Positions 34,919 to 45,799 of a stretch of DNA of 64,000 nt are shown here, one piece after another. The position numbers and the translations under genes are program-made. Within the stretch, counting starts at the first letter, position 1; each line of letters begins with the position of its first letter. Source of the DNA: Achromobacter pestifer (GTDB taxonomy: Bacteria > Pseudomonadota > Gammaproteobacteria > Burkholderiales > Burkholderiaceae_B); the NCBI RefSeq assembly GCF_013267355.1, contig NZ_CP053985.1, forward strand, positions 2,666,001-2,730,000, given 5' to 3'. Below the pieces are notes generated by a model that saw nothing but the letters and a program-made list of their open reading frames with translations, was not told the DNA's origin and ran no database searches.

Positions 34919-34941
34919 CGCGACGCCTTCAGGAAGCGAAC

Positions 34942-36105
34942 ATGACCGTGCCCAGCGTTAATTGGAACTACCCCACTGCCATCAAGGCCGGCCCCGGCCG
35001 CATCAAGGAGCTGCCCGAACTGTGCCGCGGACTCGGCATGAAGCGCCCGTTGCTCGTGACGGACCCCGGACTGGCCGCCTTGCCCATGGTGGCGGGCGCC
35101 ATCCAAGCCTGCCGTGACGCCGGCCTGGCATGCGGCCTGTTCCACGAAATCAAAGGCAACCCCACCGGCCGCAACGTCGACGACGGCGTACGCGCATACA
35201 AGCAAGGCGGCCACGACGGCGTGATCGCATTCGGCGGCGGTTCCGCGCTGGATGCCGCCAAAGCCATCGCGTTGATGGCGGGACAGACGCGGCCCCTGTG
35301 GGATTTCGAGGACATCGGCGACAACTACCTGCGCGTCGATGTGGCAGGCATGGCGCCGGTGGTGGCCGTGCCGACCACCGCAGGCACGGGTTCGGAAGTC
35401 GGGCGCGCCTCCGTCATCACCGATGAGGCGGCTGAAGTGAAGCGCATCATCTTTCATGCGCGCATGCTGCCCTCAGTCGTCATTCTGGACCCCGAGCTGA
35501 CGGTTGGCCTGCCACCGAAGATCACGGCGGCGACGGGCATGGACGCGCTGTCGCACAACCTGGAGGCCTACTGTTCGCCGTTCTTTCATCCCATGGCGGC
35601 GGGCATTGCGATCGAGGGCATGCGCCTGATAAAGGAATACTTACCGCAGGCGGTAGCCAATGGCGGCGATCTGCAGGCCCGGCTGCAGATGCTGGTGGCT
35701 TCCAGCATGGGCGCGACGGCGTTCCAACGCGGACTGGGCGCCATGCATGCGCTGGCGCACCCGTTGGGCGCGCTGTACGACGCGCACCACGGCATGCTCA
35801 ACGCCATCCTCATGCCGTACGTGCTGAAAGCCAATCAGCACGCGGTGGCGCCGCGCCTGCAAGCGCTGGCGCGCTACCTGGACTTGCCGGATTCCGGCCC
35901 GGCAGCGGTGCTGGATTGGGTGCTGAGCCTGCGCGAGACGCTGGGCATCCCGCACACCCTGGCGGAAATTGGTATCGACGAGGCCCAGGCGGAGCGGGTA
36001 GGGCGCATGGCGGCGGAGGACCCGTCGGCGGGCACCAACCCCGTCAACTACACGTCGGAGCAGTACGCCGATCTTTTTCGTGCAGCAATCCGCGGAAACC
36101 TGTAA
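34942..36105 (+). CDS. Iron-containing (group III) alcohol dehydrogenase
   Basis: A 387-residue Fe-type alcohol dehydrogenase. Nucleotide-binding motif GVIAFGGGSALDAAKAIAL near residues 93-111, VPTTAGTGSEV near 144-154, and the metal-binding segments MDALSHNLEAY and GAMHALAHPLGALYDAHHG, which carry the conserved histidines. Start ATG 34942 is set by AGGA at 34931-34934; the open frame reaches back into the aldehyde dehydrogenase gene but without similarity. Last gene of the enzyme operon. The natural substrate is unknown; a primary alcohol on an amine skeleton fits the context. Confidence 0.92.
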   Translation: MTVPSVNWNYPTAIKAGPGRIKELPELCRGLGMKRPLLVTDPGLAALPMVAGAIQACRDAGLACGLFHEIKGNPTGRNVDDGVRAYKQGGHDGVIAFGGGSALDAAKAIALMAGQTRPLWDFEDIGDNYLRVDVAGMAPVVAVPTTAGTGSEVGRASVITDEAAEVKRIIFHARMLPSVVILDPELTVGLPPKITAATGMDALSHNLEAYCSPFFHPMAAGIAIEGMRLIKEYLPQAVANGGDLQARLQMLVASSMGATAFQRGLGAMHALAHPLGALYDAHHGMLNAILMPYVLKANQHAVAPRLQALARYLDLPDSGPAAVLDWVLSLRETLGIPHTLAEIGIDEAQAERVGRMAAEDPSAGTNPVNYTSEQYADLFRAAIRGNL

Positions 36106-36174
36106 GCTTCGCCCCCTCTGCGCGGAAACGCAGCGGTGGTTGAAGAAGAATTTTGAATATTTCGTCCGAAGCGT

Positions 36175-36203
36175 TTGACAGCGGATTTGAAAGTGTTCAT
36201 AAT
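36175..36203 (+). promoter_or_regulatory. Sigma-70 promoter for the tRNA-Tyr-Gly-Thr-tuf operon
   Basis: TTGACA (36175-36180), a 17-base spacer, then CATAAT (36198-36203). Near-consensus and placed 15 bases before the first tRNA base, so transcription should start around 36210. Confidence 0.85.
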
Positions 36204-36218
36204 CTCGAATTCTCCGCT

Positions 36219-36305
36219 GGAGGAGTGCCCGAGTGGTTAAAGGGGGCAGACTGTAAATCTGTTGGCCTTGCGCCTACGTTGGTTCGAATCCAACCTCCTC
36301 CACCA
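36219..36305 (+). tRNA. tRNA-Tyr (GUA)
   Basis: An 87-base gene with acceptor stem GGAGGAG/CTCCTCC, encoded CCA, a long variable arm and the T-loop GGTTCGAATCC. Anticodon GTA at 36253-36255. First of three tRNAs ahead of tuf, the order also seen upstream of tufB in enterobacteria. Confidence 0.97.
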
Positions 36306-36453
36306 GAGACCCATACCTAAATCCAGGCGCGGTTGGCCTGGATTTAAAATGTAAGGCTCGGAAAGCCGAACGACCTTCGCAAAGAAGGCTGCAAGGTTTT
36401 CCAGGGCTTTAGATTGAAAAGGGTTTGGGAAAGAGAAGGTGAAAGGGTATGCC

Positions 36454-36527
36454 GCGGGTGTAGCTCAATGGTAGAGCAGAAGCCTTCCAAGCTTACGACG
36501 AGGGTTCGATTCCCTTCACCCGCTCCA
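36454..36527 (+). tRNA. tRNA-Gly (UCC)
   Basis: A 74-base gene with acceptor stem GCGGGTG/CACCCGC, D-arm GCTCAATGGTAGAGC, T-loop GGTTCGATTCC and encoded CCA. Anticodon TCC at 36486-36488. Confidence 0.97.
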
Positions 36528-36539
36528 AGATTTTTAAAT

Positions 36540-36614
<75 letters not shown>

Positions 36615-36670
36615 CAAATTTCGAAGTTCTTTTCTTCAGTCTGAAGCGCAATCCAGGTCAGGAGTCAGCC

Positions 36671-37861
<1,191 letters not shown>

Positions 37862-37872
37862 GCAATACCCGG

Positions 37873-37910
37873 ATGGGTAGAGTGGACGAAAAGTCCCTCT
37901 ACCCATTTTT
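37873..37910 (+). terminator. Terminator after the first tuf gene
   Basis: ATGGGTAGAGTGGAC (37873-37887) pairs with GTCCCTCTACCCAT (37893-37906), with a single bulge and a GAAA-like loop, followed by a T-run. Ends the tRNA-tuf transcript. A TATGAT sequence at 37924-37929 just beyond may belong to the next promoter. Confidence 0.88.
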
Positions 37911-38025
37911 GCCGTAAAAGTGTTATGATGTTTGGCTCCGCGATCGTTTGCGTCGAATAGCTTGATGCTATTTTGAACGATGGTTCCGGAAAGCCAGTGA
38001 ATGTAGTGCAAGCCAGTAGTGTTTT

Positions 38026-38101
38026 AGGGGCATAGCTCAATTGGCAGAGCGTCGGTCTCCAAAACCGAAGGTTGTAGGTTCGATTCCTACTGCCCCTGCC
38101 A
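38026..38101 (+). tRNA. tRNA-Trp (CCA)
   Basis: A 76-base gene with acceptor stem AGGGGCA/TGCCCCT, D-arm GCTCAATTGGCAGAGC and T-loop GGTTCGATTCC; CCA is encoded. Anticodon CCA at 38059-38061. It precedes secE, as in many proteobacteria. Confidence 0.97.
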
Positions 38102-38165
38102 CCGCCAGGATAAACCCGCGGGAGATCATCGCGAGTTACGCATTCACGGCGGCTCGCGTCGCAAT

Positions 38166-38546
38166 ATGTCTAATACCAGCGTAGAAACCGTAACCAGTAC
38201 CGCCGACCGGGTGAAGCTCGGGCTGGCGGTTCTTGTCGTTATTGCTGGCATCGTCGGGTTTTCCGTGCTCAGCGCGCAACCGATGCCTGCACGTGTCGGC
38301 GTATTTGTCGGCGGCCTCGTGATCGCAGCCGTGATCGCCTGGTTCAGCGAACCCGGCCGCCGCACCCTGAGCTTCGCCAGCGAGTCCTACAACGAAGTCA
38401 AGCGGGTCGCGTGGCCCACGCGCAAGGAAACGACCCAGATGACGGGTATCGTTTTCGCGTTTGTGGCGGTCATGGGCCTTTTCATGTGGGTGCTCGACAA
38501 GGGCATCGAATGGATTCTCTACGGCCTGCTGTTGGGCTGGAAATAA
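38166..38546 (+). CDS. secE: Preprotein translocase subunit SecE
   Basis: A 126-residue inner-membrane protein that clamps SecY in the translocon. Three membrane segments (about 20-38, 42-60 and 97-118), as in enterobacterial SecE, with the conserved cytoplasmic motif EVKRVAWPTRKETTQMT at about residues 78-94 before the last helix. It sits between tRNA-Trp and nusG, nine bases before the latter. Confidence 0.95.
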   Translation: MSNTSVETVTSTADRVKLGLAVLVVIAGIVGFSVLSAQPMPARVGVFVGGLVIAAVIAWFSEPGRRTLSFASESYNEVKRVAWPTRKETTQMTGIVFAFVAVMGLFMWVLDKGIEWILYGLLLGWK

Positions 38547-38555
38547 GGACGGCGA

Positions 38556-39089
38556 ATGAGTAAGCGTTGGTATGTCGTCCATGTGTACTCCGGCATGGAA
38601 AAAAGCGTACACAAGGCCCTGAACGAGCGCATCGAGCGCGCGGCCCTGCAAACGTCTTTTGGCCGCATTCTTGTGCCCTCCGAGGAAGTCGTCGAGGTCA
38701 AGGGTGGTCAGAAGTCGATCACCGAGCGCCGCATTTTCCCCGGTTATGTCCTGGTTGAAATGGACCTGACCGACGAAACGTGGCACCTGGTCAAGAACAC
38801 CAACCGCGTCACCGGCTTTTTGGGTGGCTCGGGCAACCGTCCGACCCCGATTTCTGAAAAGGAAGTCGAGAAGATCCTCTCCCAGATGGAAGAGGGTGTC
38901 GAGAAGCCCCGCCCCAAGATTCTGTTCGAAGTGGGCGAGATGGTTCGGGTCAAGGAAGGTCCGTTTGCGGACTTCAACGGCAACGTCGAAGAAGTCAACT
39001 ACGAAAAGAGCAAGGTGCGTGTGTCCGTCACCATTTTTGGTCGCGCCACGCCCGTCGAACTCGATTTCAGTCAGGTCGAAAAGACCTGA
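38556..39089 (+). CDS. nusG: Transcription antitermination/pausing factor NusG
   Basis: A 177-residue factor that binds RNA polymerase and links it to Rho and to ribosomes. N-terminal NGN domain with [20 protein letters not shown] and [13 protein letters not shown]-terminal KOW domain with [20 protein letters not shown]. Normal length. TAAGGA at 38545-38550 serves as ribosome-binding site. Cotranscribed with secE; the rplK gene follows after 66 bases. Confidence 0.97.
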   Translation: MSKRWYVVHVYSGMEKSVHKALNERIERAALQTSFGRILVPSEEVVEVKGGQKSITERRIFPGYVLVEMDLTDETWHLVKNTNRVTGFLGGSGNRPTPISEKEVEKILSQMEEGVEKPRPKILFEVGEMVRVKEGPFADFNGNVEEVNYEKSKVRVSVTIFGRATPVELDFSQVEKT

Positions 39090-39155
39090 TTCAACCCCCC
39101 GGGGAGCTCCCAGGCTTGAACGCCCAGGAGCGATATAACCCGCAAGGAGCAAAGC

Positions 39156-39587
39156 ATGGCGAAGAAGATCGTCGGCTTTATCAAGCTGCAAGTACCGGCT
39201 GGTAAGGCTAACCCCTCCCCCCCGATTGGCCCGGCCCTGGGTCAGCGTGGCCTGAACATCATGGAATTCTGCAAGGCGTTCAACGCCAAGACCCAAGGCA
39301 TGGAGCCTGGTCTGCCGATTCCCGTGGTGATCACCGCCTTCGCGGACAAGAGCTTCACCTTCATCATGAAGACCCCGCCCGCGACGGTCCTCATCAAGAA
39401 GGCTGCCGGCGTGCAAAAGGGTTCGGCCAAGCCGCATACCGACAAGGTCGGCACGCTGACCCGCGCTCAAGCTGAAGAGATCGCCAAGGCCAAGGGCCCC
39501 GATCTGACCGCCGCTGATCTGGACGCCGCTGTGCGCACGATCGCTGGCAGCGCCCGCAGCATGGGCATCACGGTTGAGGGGATCTAA
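39156..39587 (+). CDS. rplK: 50S ribosomal protein L11
   Basis: A 143-residue protein of the GTPase-associated centre, binding 23S rRNA helices 43-44. The family pattern [20 protein letters not shown] opens the protein and the rRNA-binding C-terminal domain ends with [19 protein letters not shown] precedes the start. Directly followed by rplA after two bases. Confidence 0.98.
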   Translation: MAKKIVGFIKLQVPAGKANPSPPIGPALGQRGLNIMEFCKAFNAKTQGMEPGLPIPVVITAFADKSFTFIMKTPPATVLIKKAAGVQKGSAKPHTDKVGTLTRAQAEEIAKAKGPDLTAADLDAAVRTIAGSARSMGITVEGI

Positions 39588-39589
39588 TC

Positions 39590-40288
39590 ATGGCAAAACT
39601 GTCCAAGCGCGCCGCCGCTATTGCGCAGAAGATCGACCGCACCAAGATGTACCCGGTCGCTGAAGCCCTGACCCTGGTCAAGGAAACCGCCGTCGCCAAG
39701 TTCAATGAATCCATTGACGTGGCCGTGCAGCTCGGCATCGACCCGAAGAAGTCGGACCAACTGGTCCGCGGCTCGGTCGTTCTGCCCGCCGGCACCGGCA
39801 AGTCGGTCCGCGTGGCCGTGTTCGCCCAAGGCGAAAAGGCTGAAGCCGCCAAGGCCGCTGGCGCGGACATCGTCGGTCTGGACGACCTGGCTGACCAGAT
39901 CAAGGCCGGTCAAATGGACTTCGACGTGGTCATCGCCTCGCCCGACACGATGCGTGTCGTGGGTGCCCTGGGTCAGATCCTGGGCCCCCGTGGCCTGATG
40001 CCGAACCCGAAGGTCGGCACCGTGACCCCGGACGTCGCCACCGCTGTCAAGAACGCCAAGGCCGGTCAGGTTCAGTACCGTACCGACAAGGCTGGCATCA
40101 TCCACGCAACGATCGGCCGCGCGTCGTTCGGCGTGGAACAGCTGCAAACCAACCTGGCCGCTCTGGTCGACGCCCTGCAAAAGGCTCGTCCCGCAGCTGC
40201 CAAGGGCATTTACCTGCGCAAGCTGGCCGTCTCGTCCACGATGGGCGGCGGTGCGCGCGTGGAAATTGCCTCGCTGTCGGCCAACTAA
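39590..40288 (+). CDS. rplA: 50S ribosomal protein L1
   Basis: A 232-residue L1-stalk protein that also represses its own L11-L1 mRNA in many bacteria. Typical motifs: [37 protein letters not shown], and the end [18 protein letters not shown]. Coupled to rplK. A 249-base leader separates it from rplJ. Confidence 0.98.
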   Translation: MAKLSKRAAAIAQKIDRTKMYPVAEALTLVKETAVAKFNESIDVAVQLGIDPKKSDQLVRGSVVLPAGTGKSVRVAVFAQGEKAEAAKAAGADIVGLDDLADQIKAGQMDFDVVIASPDTMRVVGALGQILGPRGLMPNPKVGTVTPDVATAVKNAKAGQVQYRTDKAGIIHATIGRASFGVEQLQTNLAALVDALQKARPAAAKGIYLRKLAVSSTMGGGARVEIASLSAN

Positions 40289-40537
40289 GCCGATAGCTGT
40301 AAACGTACTTTGGGCTGCATCCGGATTCCTCCGGATGTTGCTGTCAAAGACCGCTGGAGCAGGGTAGTTCAAGCAGTATCGGACTACTCCGCTTAATCCC
40401 GAAGCCCGCAAGGTTCGGATCCAGCGTAGACGGCGTCCCCAGGAAGATTTCTTTACACGAAGAACTCGACCAGGCGCCGCATTCGGTTGACGCGCAAGGC
40501 TCAGGCCCCAGGCGTCTTTTGATGGAGTGTTCAAACC
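40289..40537 (+). promoter_or_regulatory. rplJ leader (probable L10 autoregulatory region)
   Basis: A gene-free 249 bases between rplA and rplJ. A perfect hairpin CATCCGGA-TTCC-TCCGGATG lies at 40318-40337. The remainder has several complementary runs. In other proteobacteria this spot carries the promoter or leader where the L10-L12 complex represses rplJL; function here is inferred from position. Confidence 0.6.
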
Positions 40538-41062
40538 GTGAGTCTCAATCGTCAAGAGAAAGCGGTGGTGATCGAGGAAGTCTCGGCGGAAGTCGCCAAG
40601 GCCCAATCGATTGTTATCGCTGAGTACCGTGGTCTGGACGTCGCCTCTGTCACCGTACTGCGCAAAACTGCGCGTGAATCGGGCGTGTATCTGCGTGTTC
40701 TGAAGAACTCGCTGGCCCGTCGTGCTGTTGCCGGCACGGCTTTCGAGCCGTTGGCTGAGCAACTGTCCGGTCCGCTGATCTATGGCATCAGCGCTGATCC
40801 GGTTTCGGCGGCCAAGGTCCTCGCAGGTTTCGCGAAAAGCAACGACAAGCTGGTCATCAAGGCGGGCGCTCTGCCCAACAACCTGCTGAACCAAGAAGGC
40901 GTGAAGGCCCTGGCCACCATGCCCTCCCGCGAAGAGTTGCTGTCGAAACTGCTGGGCACCATGCAAGCCCCCATCGCGCAATTCGTGCGTACGCTCAACG
41001 AAGTTCCGACCAAGTTCGCCCGTGGCCTCGCGGCTGTGCGCGACCAAAAGGCAGCGGCCTAA
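40538..41062 (+). CDS. rplJ: 50S ribosomal protein L10
   Basis: A 174-residue stalk-base protein that anchors L7/L12 dimers to the ribosome. The N-terminal rRNA-binding domain shows [18 protein letters not shown] and [11 protein letters not shown]; the C-terminal helix carries the L12 docking region. Start is GTG at 40538, with GGAG at 40525-40528. Second ribosomal transcription unit of the cluster, together with rplL. Confidence 0.97.
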   Translation: MSLNRQEKAVVIEEVSAEVAKAQSIVIAEYRGLDVASVTVLRKTARESGVYLRVLKNSLARRAVAGTAFEPLAEQLSGPLIYGISADPVSAAKVLAGFAKSNDKLVIKAGALPNNLLNQEGVKALATMPSREELLSKLLGTMQAPIAQFVRTLNEVPTKFARGLAAVRDQKAAA

Positions 41063-41143
41063 TCGCCCTGCAGTCCGGAATTCGCTGAACGACCGAGCGA
41101 CACCCAAACCCTGGCATTACCAAAATATTTGGAGTTCTGAAAA

Positions 41144-41524
41144 ATGGCACTTAACAAAGCTGAAATCCTTGACGCCATCGCTGGCATGACCGTGCTCGAG
41201 CTGTCCGAGCTGATCAAGGAAATGGAAGAGAAGTTCGGCGTGTCGGCTGCTGCCGCTGCTGTCGCTGTCGCTGCTCCCGCTGCTGGTGGCGCTGCCGCCG
41301 CTGCTGAAGAGCAAACCGAGTTCAACGTCGTCCTGCTGGAAGCCGGCGCGAACAAGGTTAGCGTCATCAAGGCCGTGCGCGAGCTGACCGGTCTGGGTCT
41401 GAAGGAAGCCAAGGACCTGGTCGACGGCGCTCCGAAGCCCGTCAAGGAAGCTGTGGCCAAGGCTGACGCCGAAGCCGCCAAGAAGAAGCTGGAAGAAGCT
41501 GGCGCCAAGGTCGAAGTCAAGTAA
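41144..41524 (+). CDS. rplL: 50S ribosomal protein L7/L12
   Basis: A 126-residue stalk protein that recruits translational GTPases. The N-terminal dimerisation helix pair runs to about residue 34, then an Ala-rich hinge, then the C-terminal domain with [20 protein letters not shown] and the final GAKVEVK. It is followed by an attenuator-like hairpin and a processing-type hairpin before rpoB. Confidence 0.98.
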   Translation: MALNKAEILDAIAGMTVLELSELIKEMEEKFGVSAAAAAVAVAAPAAGGAAAAAEEQTEFNVVLLEAGANKVSVIKAVRELTGLGLKEAKDLVDGAPKPVKEAVAKADAEAAKKKLEEAGAKVEVK

Positions 41525-41540
41525 GACCTGCGTCAACTTG

Positions 41541-41575
41541 CCCGGGGACAGCGCAGTTTGCAGTCCCCGGGCTTT
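41541..41575 (+). terminator. Attenuator-like hairpin between rplL and rpoB
   Basis: CCCGGGGAC (41541-41549) and GTCCCCGGG (41563-41571) form a perfect 9-bp stem with a 13-base loop, followed by CTTTTG. In E. coli a partial terminator at this position lowers rpoBC expression relative to rplL, and the same function is likely here. Confidence 0.75.
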
Positions 41576-41582
41576 TGCGTTT

Positions 41583-41629
41583 CCAGGAAACCCCTACTGG
41601 GGTCATGCCTTTTCAGAGGGGTTTCCTGG
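41583..41629 (+). ncRNA. 13-bp hairpin, likely RNase III processing site upstream of rpoB
   Basis: CCAGGAAACCCCT (41583-41595) is a perfect complement of AGGGGTTTCCTGG (41617-41629), with a 21-base loop. No T-run follows. E. coli has an RNase III cleavage hairpin in the same gap, so this is the probable counterpart; cleavage is not shown here. Confidence 0.6.
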
Positions 41630-41686
41630 AGTCGTATCACCTGGGGCCGTGGTTGACGGCCCATGCAACCTCGAGTCGGAGTGCTC

Positions 41687-44600
41687 ATGCCTTACTCGTA
41701 CACCGAAAAAAAGCGCATCCGCAAAAGCTTCGCCAAACGTGAAGACGTTCAAAACGTTCCCTTCCTGTTGGCGACACAGCTTCAATCCTACCTAACTTTC
41801 CTGCAGGCGGATACCGCCCCGTCCGATCGCGTAGCCGACGGTTTGCAGGCGGCGTTCTCGTCGATTTTCCCGATCGTTAGTCACAACGGTATGGCGCGCT
41901 TGGAGTTCGTGAGCTATGTGCTCGGCGAACCGGTGTTCGATGTCAAGGAATGTCAGCAACGTGGCCTGACCTATGCCTCGCCCCTGCGAGCCAAGGTCCG
42001 CCTGGTGCTGCTTGACCGCGAAGTCAGCAAGCCCACCGTGAAGGAAGTGAAGGAACAGGAAGTCTACATGGGCGAAATTCCGCTCATGACGGGCACGGGT
42101 TCTTTCGTCATCAACGGCACCGAGCGTGTCATCGTCTCGCAGCTGCACCGCTCGCCTGGCGTGTTCTTCGAACACGACCGCGGCAAGACCCACAGCTCCG
42201 GCAAGCTCCTGTTCTCGGCCCGCGTGATTCCCTACCGCGGTTCGTGGCTGGACTTCGAATTCGACCCGAAGGACGTCCTGTTCTTCCGCGTCGACCGCCG
42301 CCGCAAGATGCCCGTCACGATTCTGTGCAAGGCCATCGGCATGACGCCGGAATCCATCCTGGCCAACTTCTTCGACTTCGACAATTTCGAACTGAAGAGC
42401 GAAGGCGCGATGATGGAATTCGTGCCCGAGCGTTGGAAGGGCGAAATGGCCCGTTTCGACATCTCGGACCGCGACGGCAAGGTCATTGTCGAAAAAGACA
42501 AGCGCATCAATGCCAAGCATCTGCGCGATCTGGCTGCCGGCGGCATCCAGCGCATCTCCGTGCCGGAAGACTTCCTGTACGGCCGCGTGCTGGCCAAGAA
42601 CATCGTCGACCCGGACACCGGTGAAGTCATCGCCAACGCGAACGACGAGATCACGGAAAGCGTGCTGGGCGCCCTGCGCGCCTCCAACGTCTACGACATT
42701 CAGGCGCTCTACACGAACGACCTGGACCGTGGTCCGTACATCTCGCAAACGCTGCGCACCGACGAAACCGCGGACCAGATGGCAGCCCGCGTTGCCATCT
42801 ACCGCATGATGCGTCCTGGCGAGCCGCCCACCGAAGAAGCGGTGGAAGCGCTGTTCCAGCGCCTGTTCTACAGCGAAGAAACGTACGATCTGTCGCGTGT
42901 CGGCCGCATGAAGGTCAACAGCCGCCTGGGCCGTGGTGAAGACATCACCGGCCCGATGACGCTGACCAACGAAGACATCCTTGAAACCATCAAGGTGTTG
43001 GTTGAGCTGCGCAACGGCCGTGGCCAGATCGATGACATCGATCACTTGGGCAACCGTCGCGTGCGTTGCGTCGGCGAACTGGCCGAGAACCAGTTCCGCG
43101 CTGGCTTGGTGCGCGTCGAGCGCGCCGTCAAGGAACGTCTGGGCCAGGCCGAGACTGAAAACCTGATGCCGCACGACCTGATCAACTCCAAGCCGATCTC
43201 GGCAGCCATCAAGGAGTTCTTCGGTTCGAGCCAGCTGTCGCAGTTCATGGACCAAACCAACCCGCTGTCGGAAATCACGCACAAGCGTCGTGTTTCCGCA
43301 CTGGGCCCGGGCGGTCTGACCCGCGAGCGCGCCGGCTTCGAAGTCCGTGACGTGCACCCGACCCACTATGGCCGCGTCTGCCCGATCGAAACGCCGGAAG
43401 GCCCGAACATCGGCCTGATCAACTCCATGGCGCTGTACGCTCGCCTGAACGAGTACGGCTTCCTGGAAACGCCTTACCGCAAGATCATCGACGGCAAGGT
43501 CAGCGAGCAGATCGACTACCTGTCGGCCATCGAAGAAAGCCACTACGTCATCGCGCAGGCCAACGCCGCGCTGGACGAGCAAGGCGCCTTTGTTGACGAC
43601 CTGGTCGCTTGCCGTGAAGCGGGCGAAACGATGCTGACGTCGCCGGTCAACGTGCATTACATGGACGTGGCTCCGTCGCAGATCGTGTCGGTCGCTGCTT
43701 CGCTGATTCCGTTCCTGGAGCACGACGACGCGAACCGCGCACTGATGGGCGCCAACATGCAACGTCAAGCCGTGCCTTGCCTGCGTCCGGAAAAGCCGGT
43801 CGTGGGTACGGGTATCGAGCGCACCGTGGCCGTTGACTCGGGCACGACCGTGCAGGCGCTGCGTGGCGGCCTGGTCGATCACGTTGACGCCGAGCGCGTC
43901 GTGATCCGCGTGAACGATGAAGAAAACGTCGCCGGTGAAGTGGGCGTCGACATCTACAACCTGATCAAGTACACGCGTTCCAACCAGAACACGAACATCA
44001 ACCAGCGTCCCATCGTCAAGCGTGGCGACAAGGTCGCCAAGGGCGACGTGCTGGCTGACGGCGCATCGACCGACCTGGGCGAACTCGCCCTGGGTCAGAA
44101 CATGCTGATCGCGTTCATGCCGTGGAACGGCTACAACTTCGAAGACTCGATCCTGATCTCCGAAAAGGTTGTGGCCGATGACCGCTACACCTCGGTGCAC
44201 ATCGAGGAACTGACGGTTGTCGCCCGCGACACCAAGCTGGGTCCGGAAGAAATCACGCGCGACATCAGCAACCTGGCCGAGACGCAACTGAACCGCCTGG
44301 ACGATTCGGGCATCACGTACATCGGCGCCGAAGTCAGCGCCGACGACGTGCTGGTCGGCAAGGTTACGCCCAAGGGCGAAACCCAGCTGACGCCGGAAGA
44401 AAAGCTGCTGCGCGCCATCTTCGGCGAAAAGGCGTCCGACGTTAAGGACACCTCGCTGCGCGTGCCCTCGGGCATGACCGGCACCGTGATCGACGTGCAA
44501 GTGTTCACGCGCGAAGGCATCGTGCGCGACAAGCGCGCCCAGTCCATCATCGACGATGAACTGCGCCGCTATCGCCAGGACCTGAACGACCAGCTGCGCA

Positions 44601-45799
44601 TCGTTGAAAACGACCAGTTCGACCGTATCGAAAAACTGCTGGTCAACAAGGCTGTCAACGGCGGCCCGCGCAAGCTGGCCAAGGGCGCCACGATCACCAA
44701 GGCATACCTGGCTGATCTGGACCGCTGGCAGTGGTTCGACATCCGTCTGGCTGATGAGCCGCACGCTGTCGTGCTGGAACAAGCCAAGGAATCGCTTGAG
44801 CAAAAGCGTCATCAGTTCGATCTGGCCTTCGAAGAGAAGCGCAAGAAGCTGACGCAAGGCGACGAGCTGCCCCCGGGCGTGCTGAAGATGATCAAGGTCT
44901 ACCTGGCCGTGAAGCGTCGTCTGCAGCCTGGCGACAAGATGGCAGGCCGTCACGGCAACAAGGGCGTGGTCTCGCGTATCACCCCGGTGGAAGACATGCC
45001 GCACATGGCTGACGGCACGCCGGCCGACATCGTTCTGAACCCGCTGGGCGTGCCCTCGCGGATGAACGTCGGTCAGGTGCTGGAAGTGCACTTGGGCTGG
45101 GCTGCCAAGGGCGTGGGCCACCGCATCGCCGATCTGCTGCGCGACGAGCGCACCGCGCAGGTCAAGAACATCCGTGCCTATCTGGACAAGGTCTACAACA
45201 CGACCGGTTCGGGTGCCCGCATCGATGAGCTGACCGACGAAGAAGTCATGGAAATGGCCCAGAACCTCAAGAACGGCGTCCCGTTCGCGACGCCCGTCTT
45301 CGACGGCGCGACCGAAGAGGAAATCACCACGATGCTGGAGCTGGCCTATCCGGACGACGTCGCCAAGCGCATGGCGCTGACGCCTTCGCGTACGCAGGCA
45401 TGGCTGTACGACGGCCGCACGGGCGAGAAGTTCGAACGCCCCGTCACGGTTGGCTACATGCACTACCTGAAGCTGCACCACTTGGTCGACGACAAGATGC
45501 ACGCGCGTTCGACCGGCCCGTACTCGCTGGTTACCCAGCAGCCTCTGGGCGGCAAGGCGCAGTTCGGCGGTCAGCGTTTCGGGGAAATGGAAGTGTGGGC
45601 GCTGGAAGCATACGGCGCCGCCTACACCCTGCAGGAAATGCTGACGGTGAAGTCGGACGACATCACCGGCCGTACCAAGGTATACGAAAACATCGTCAAG
45701 GGCGACCACGTCATCGACGCCGGCATGCCGGAATCGTTCAACGTGCTGGTCAAGGAAATCCGCTCGTTGGCCCTGGACATGGATTTGGAGCGTAACTAA
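41687..45799 (+). CDS. rpoB: DNA-directed RNA polymerase subunit beta
   Basis: A 1370-residue catalytic subunit of RNA polymerase. Start ATG 41687 (protein [15 protein letters not shown]) with GGAG at 41679-41682; eight further codons upstream are not expected. The rifampicin pocket reads [19 protein letters not shown] then [12 protein letters not shown], with the usual Ser/Asp/His/Ser positions unchanged, so a rifampicin-sensitive target is predicted. KPVVGTGIE and [15 protein letters not shown] are standard. Its stop shares one base with the rpoC start (TAATG), ensuring coupled synthesis. Confidence 0.98.
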   Translation: MPYSYTEKKRIRKSFAKREDVQNVPFLLATQLQSYLTFLQADTAPSDRVADGLQAAFSSIFPIVSHNGMARLEFVSYVLGEPVFDVKECQQRGLTYASPLRAKVRLVLLDREVSKPTVKEVKEQEVYMGEIPLMTGTGSFVINGTERVIVSQLHRSPGVFFEHDRGKTHSSGKLLFSARVIPYRGSWLDFEFDPKDVLFFRVDRRRKMPVTILCKAIGMTPESILANFFDFDNFELKSEGAMMEFVPERWKGEMARFDISDRDGKVIVEKDKRINAKHLRDLAAGGIQRISVPEDFLYGRVLAKNIVDPDTGEVIANANDEITESVLGALRASNVYDIQALYTNDLDRGPYISQTLRTDETADQMAARVAIYRMMRPGEPPTEEAVEALFQRLFYSEETYDLSRVGRMKVNSRLGRGEDITGPMTLTNEDILETIKVLVELRNGRGQIDDIDHLGNRRVRCVGELAENQFRAGLVRVERAVKERLGQAETENLMPHDLINSKPISAAIKEFFGSSQLSQFMDQTNPLSEITHKRRVSALGPGGLTRERAGFEVRDVHPTHYGRVCPIETPEGPNIGLINSMALYARLNEYGFLETPYRKIIDGKVSEQIDYLSAIEESHYVIAQANAALDEQGAFVDDLVACREAGETMLTSPVNVHYMDVAPSQIVSVAASLIPFLEHDDANRALMGANMQRQAVPCLRPEKPVVGTGIERTVAVDSGTTVQALRGGLVDHVDAERVVIRVNDEENVAGEVGVDIYNLIKYTRSNQNTNINQRPIVKRGDKVAKGDVLADGASTDLGELALGQNMLIAFMPWNGYNFEDSILISEKVVADDRYTSVHIEELTVVARDTKLGPEEITRDISNLAETQLNRLDDSGITYIGAEVSADDVLVGKVTPKGETQLTPEEKLLRAIFGEKASDVKDTSLRVPSGMTGTVIDVQVFTREGIVRDKRAQSIIDDELRRYRQDLNDQLRIVENDQFDRIEKLLVNKAVNGGPRKLAKGATITKAYLADLDRWQWFDIRLADEPHAVVLEQAKESLEQKRHQFDLAFEEKRKKLTQGDELPPGVLKMIKVYLAVKRRLQPGDKMAGRHGNKGVVSRITPVEDMPHMADGTPADIVLNPLGVPSRMNVGQVLEVHLGWAAKGVGHRIADLLRDERTAQVKNIRAYLDKVYNTTGSGARIDELTDEEVMEMAQNLKNGVPFATPVFDGATEEEITTMLELAYPDDVAKRMALTPSRTQAWLYDGRTGEKFERPVTVGYMHYLKLHHLVDDKMHARSTGPYSLVTQQPLGGKAQFGGQRFGEMEVWALEAYGAAYTLQEMLTVKSDDITGRTKVYENIVKGDHVIDAGMPESFNVLVKEIRSLALDMDLERN

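Noticed and set aside
41792..45709. Very long reverse-strand open frame (about 1300 codons) opposite rpoB
   Set aside because: It mirrors rpoB codon for codon; strong GC-rich codon bias leaves the antisense frame open. No family resemblance and no ribosome-binding site.
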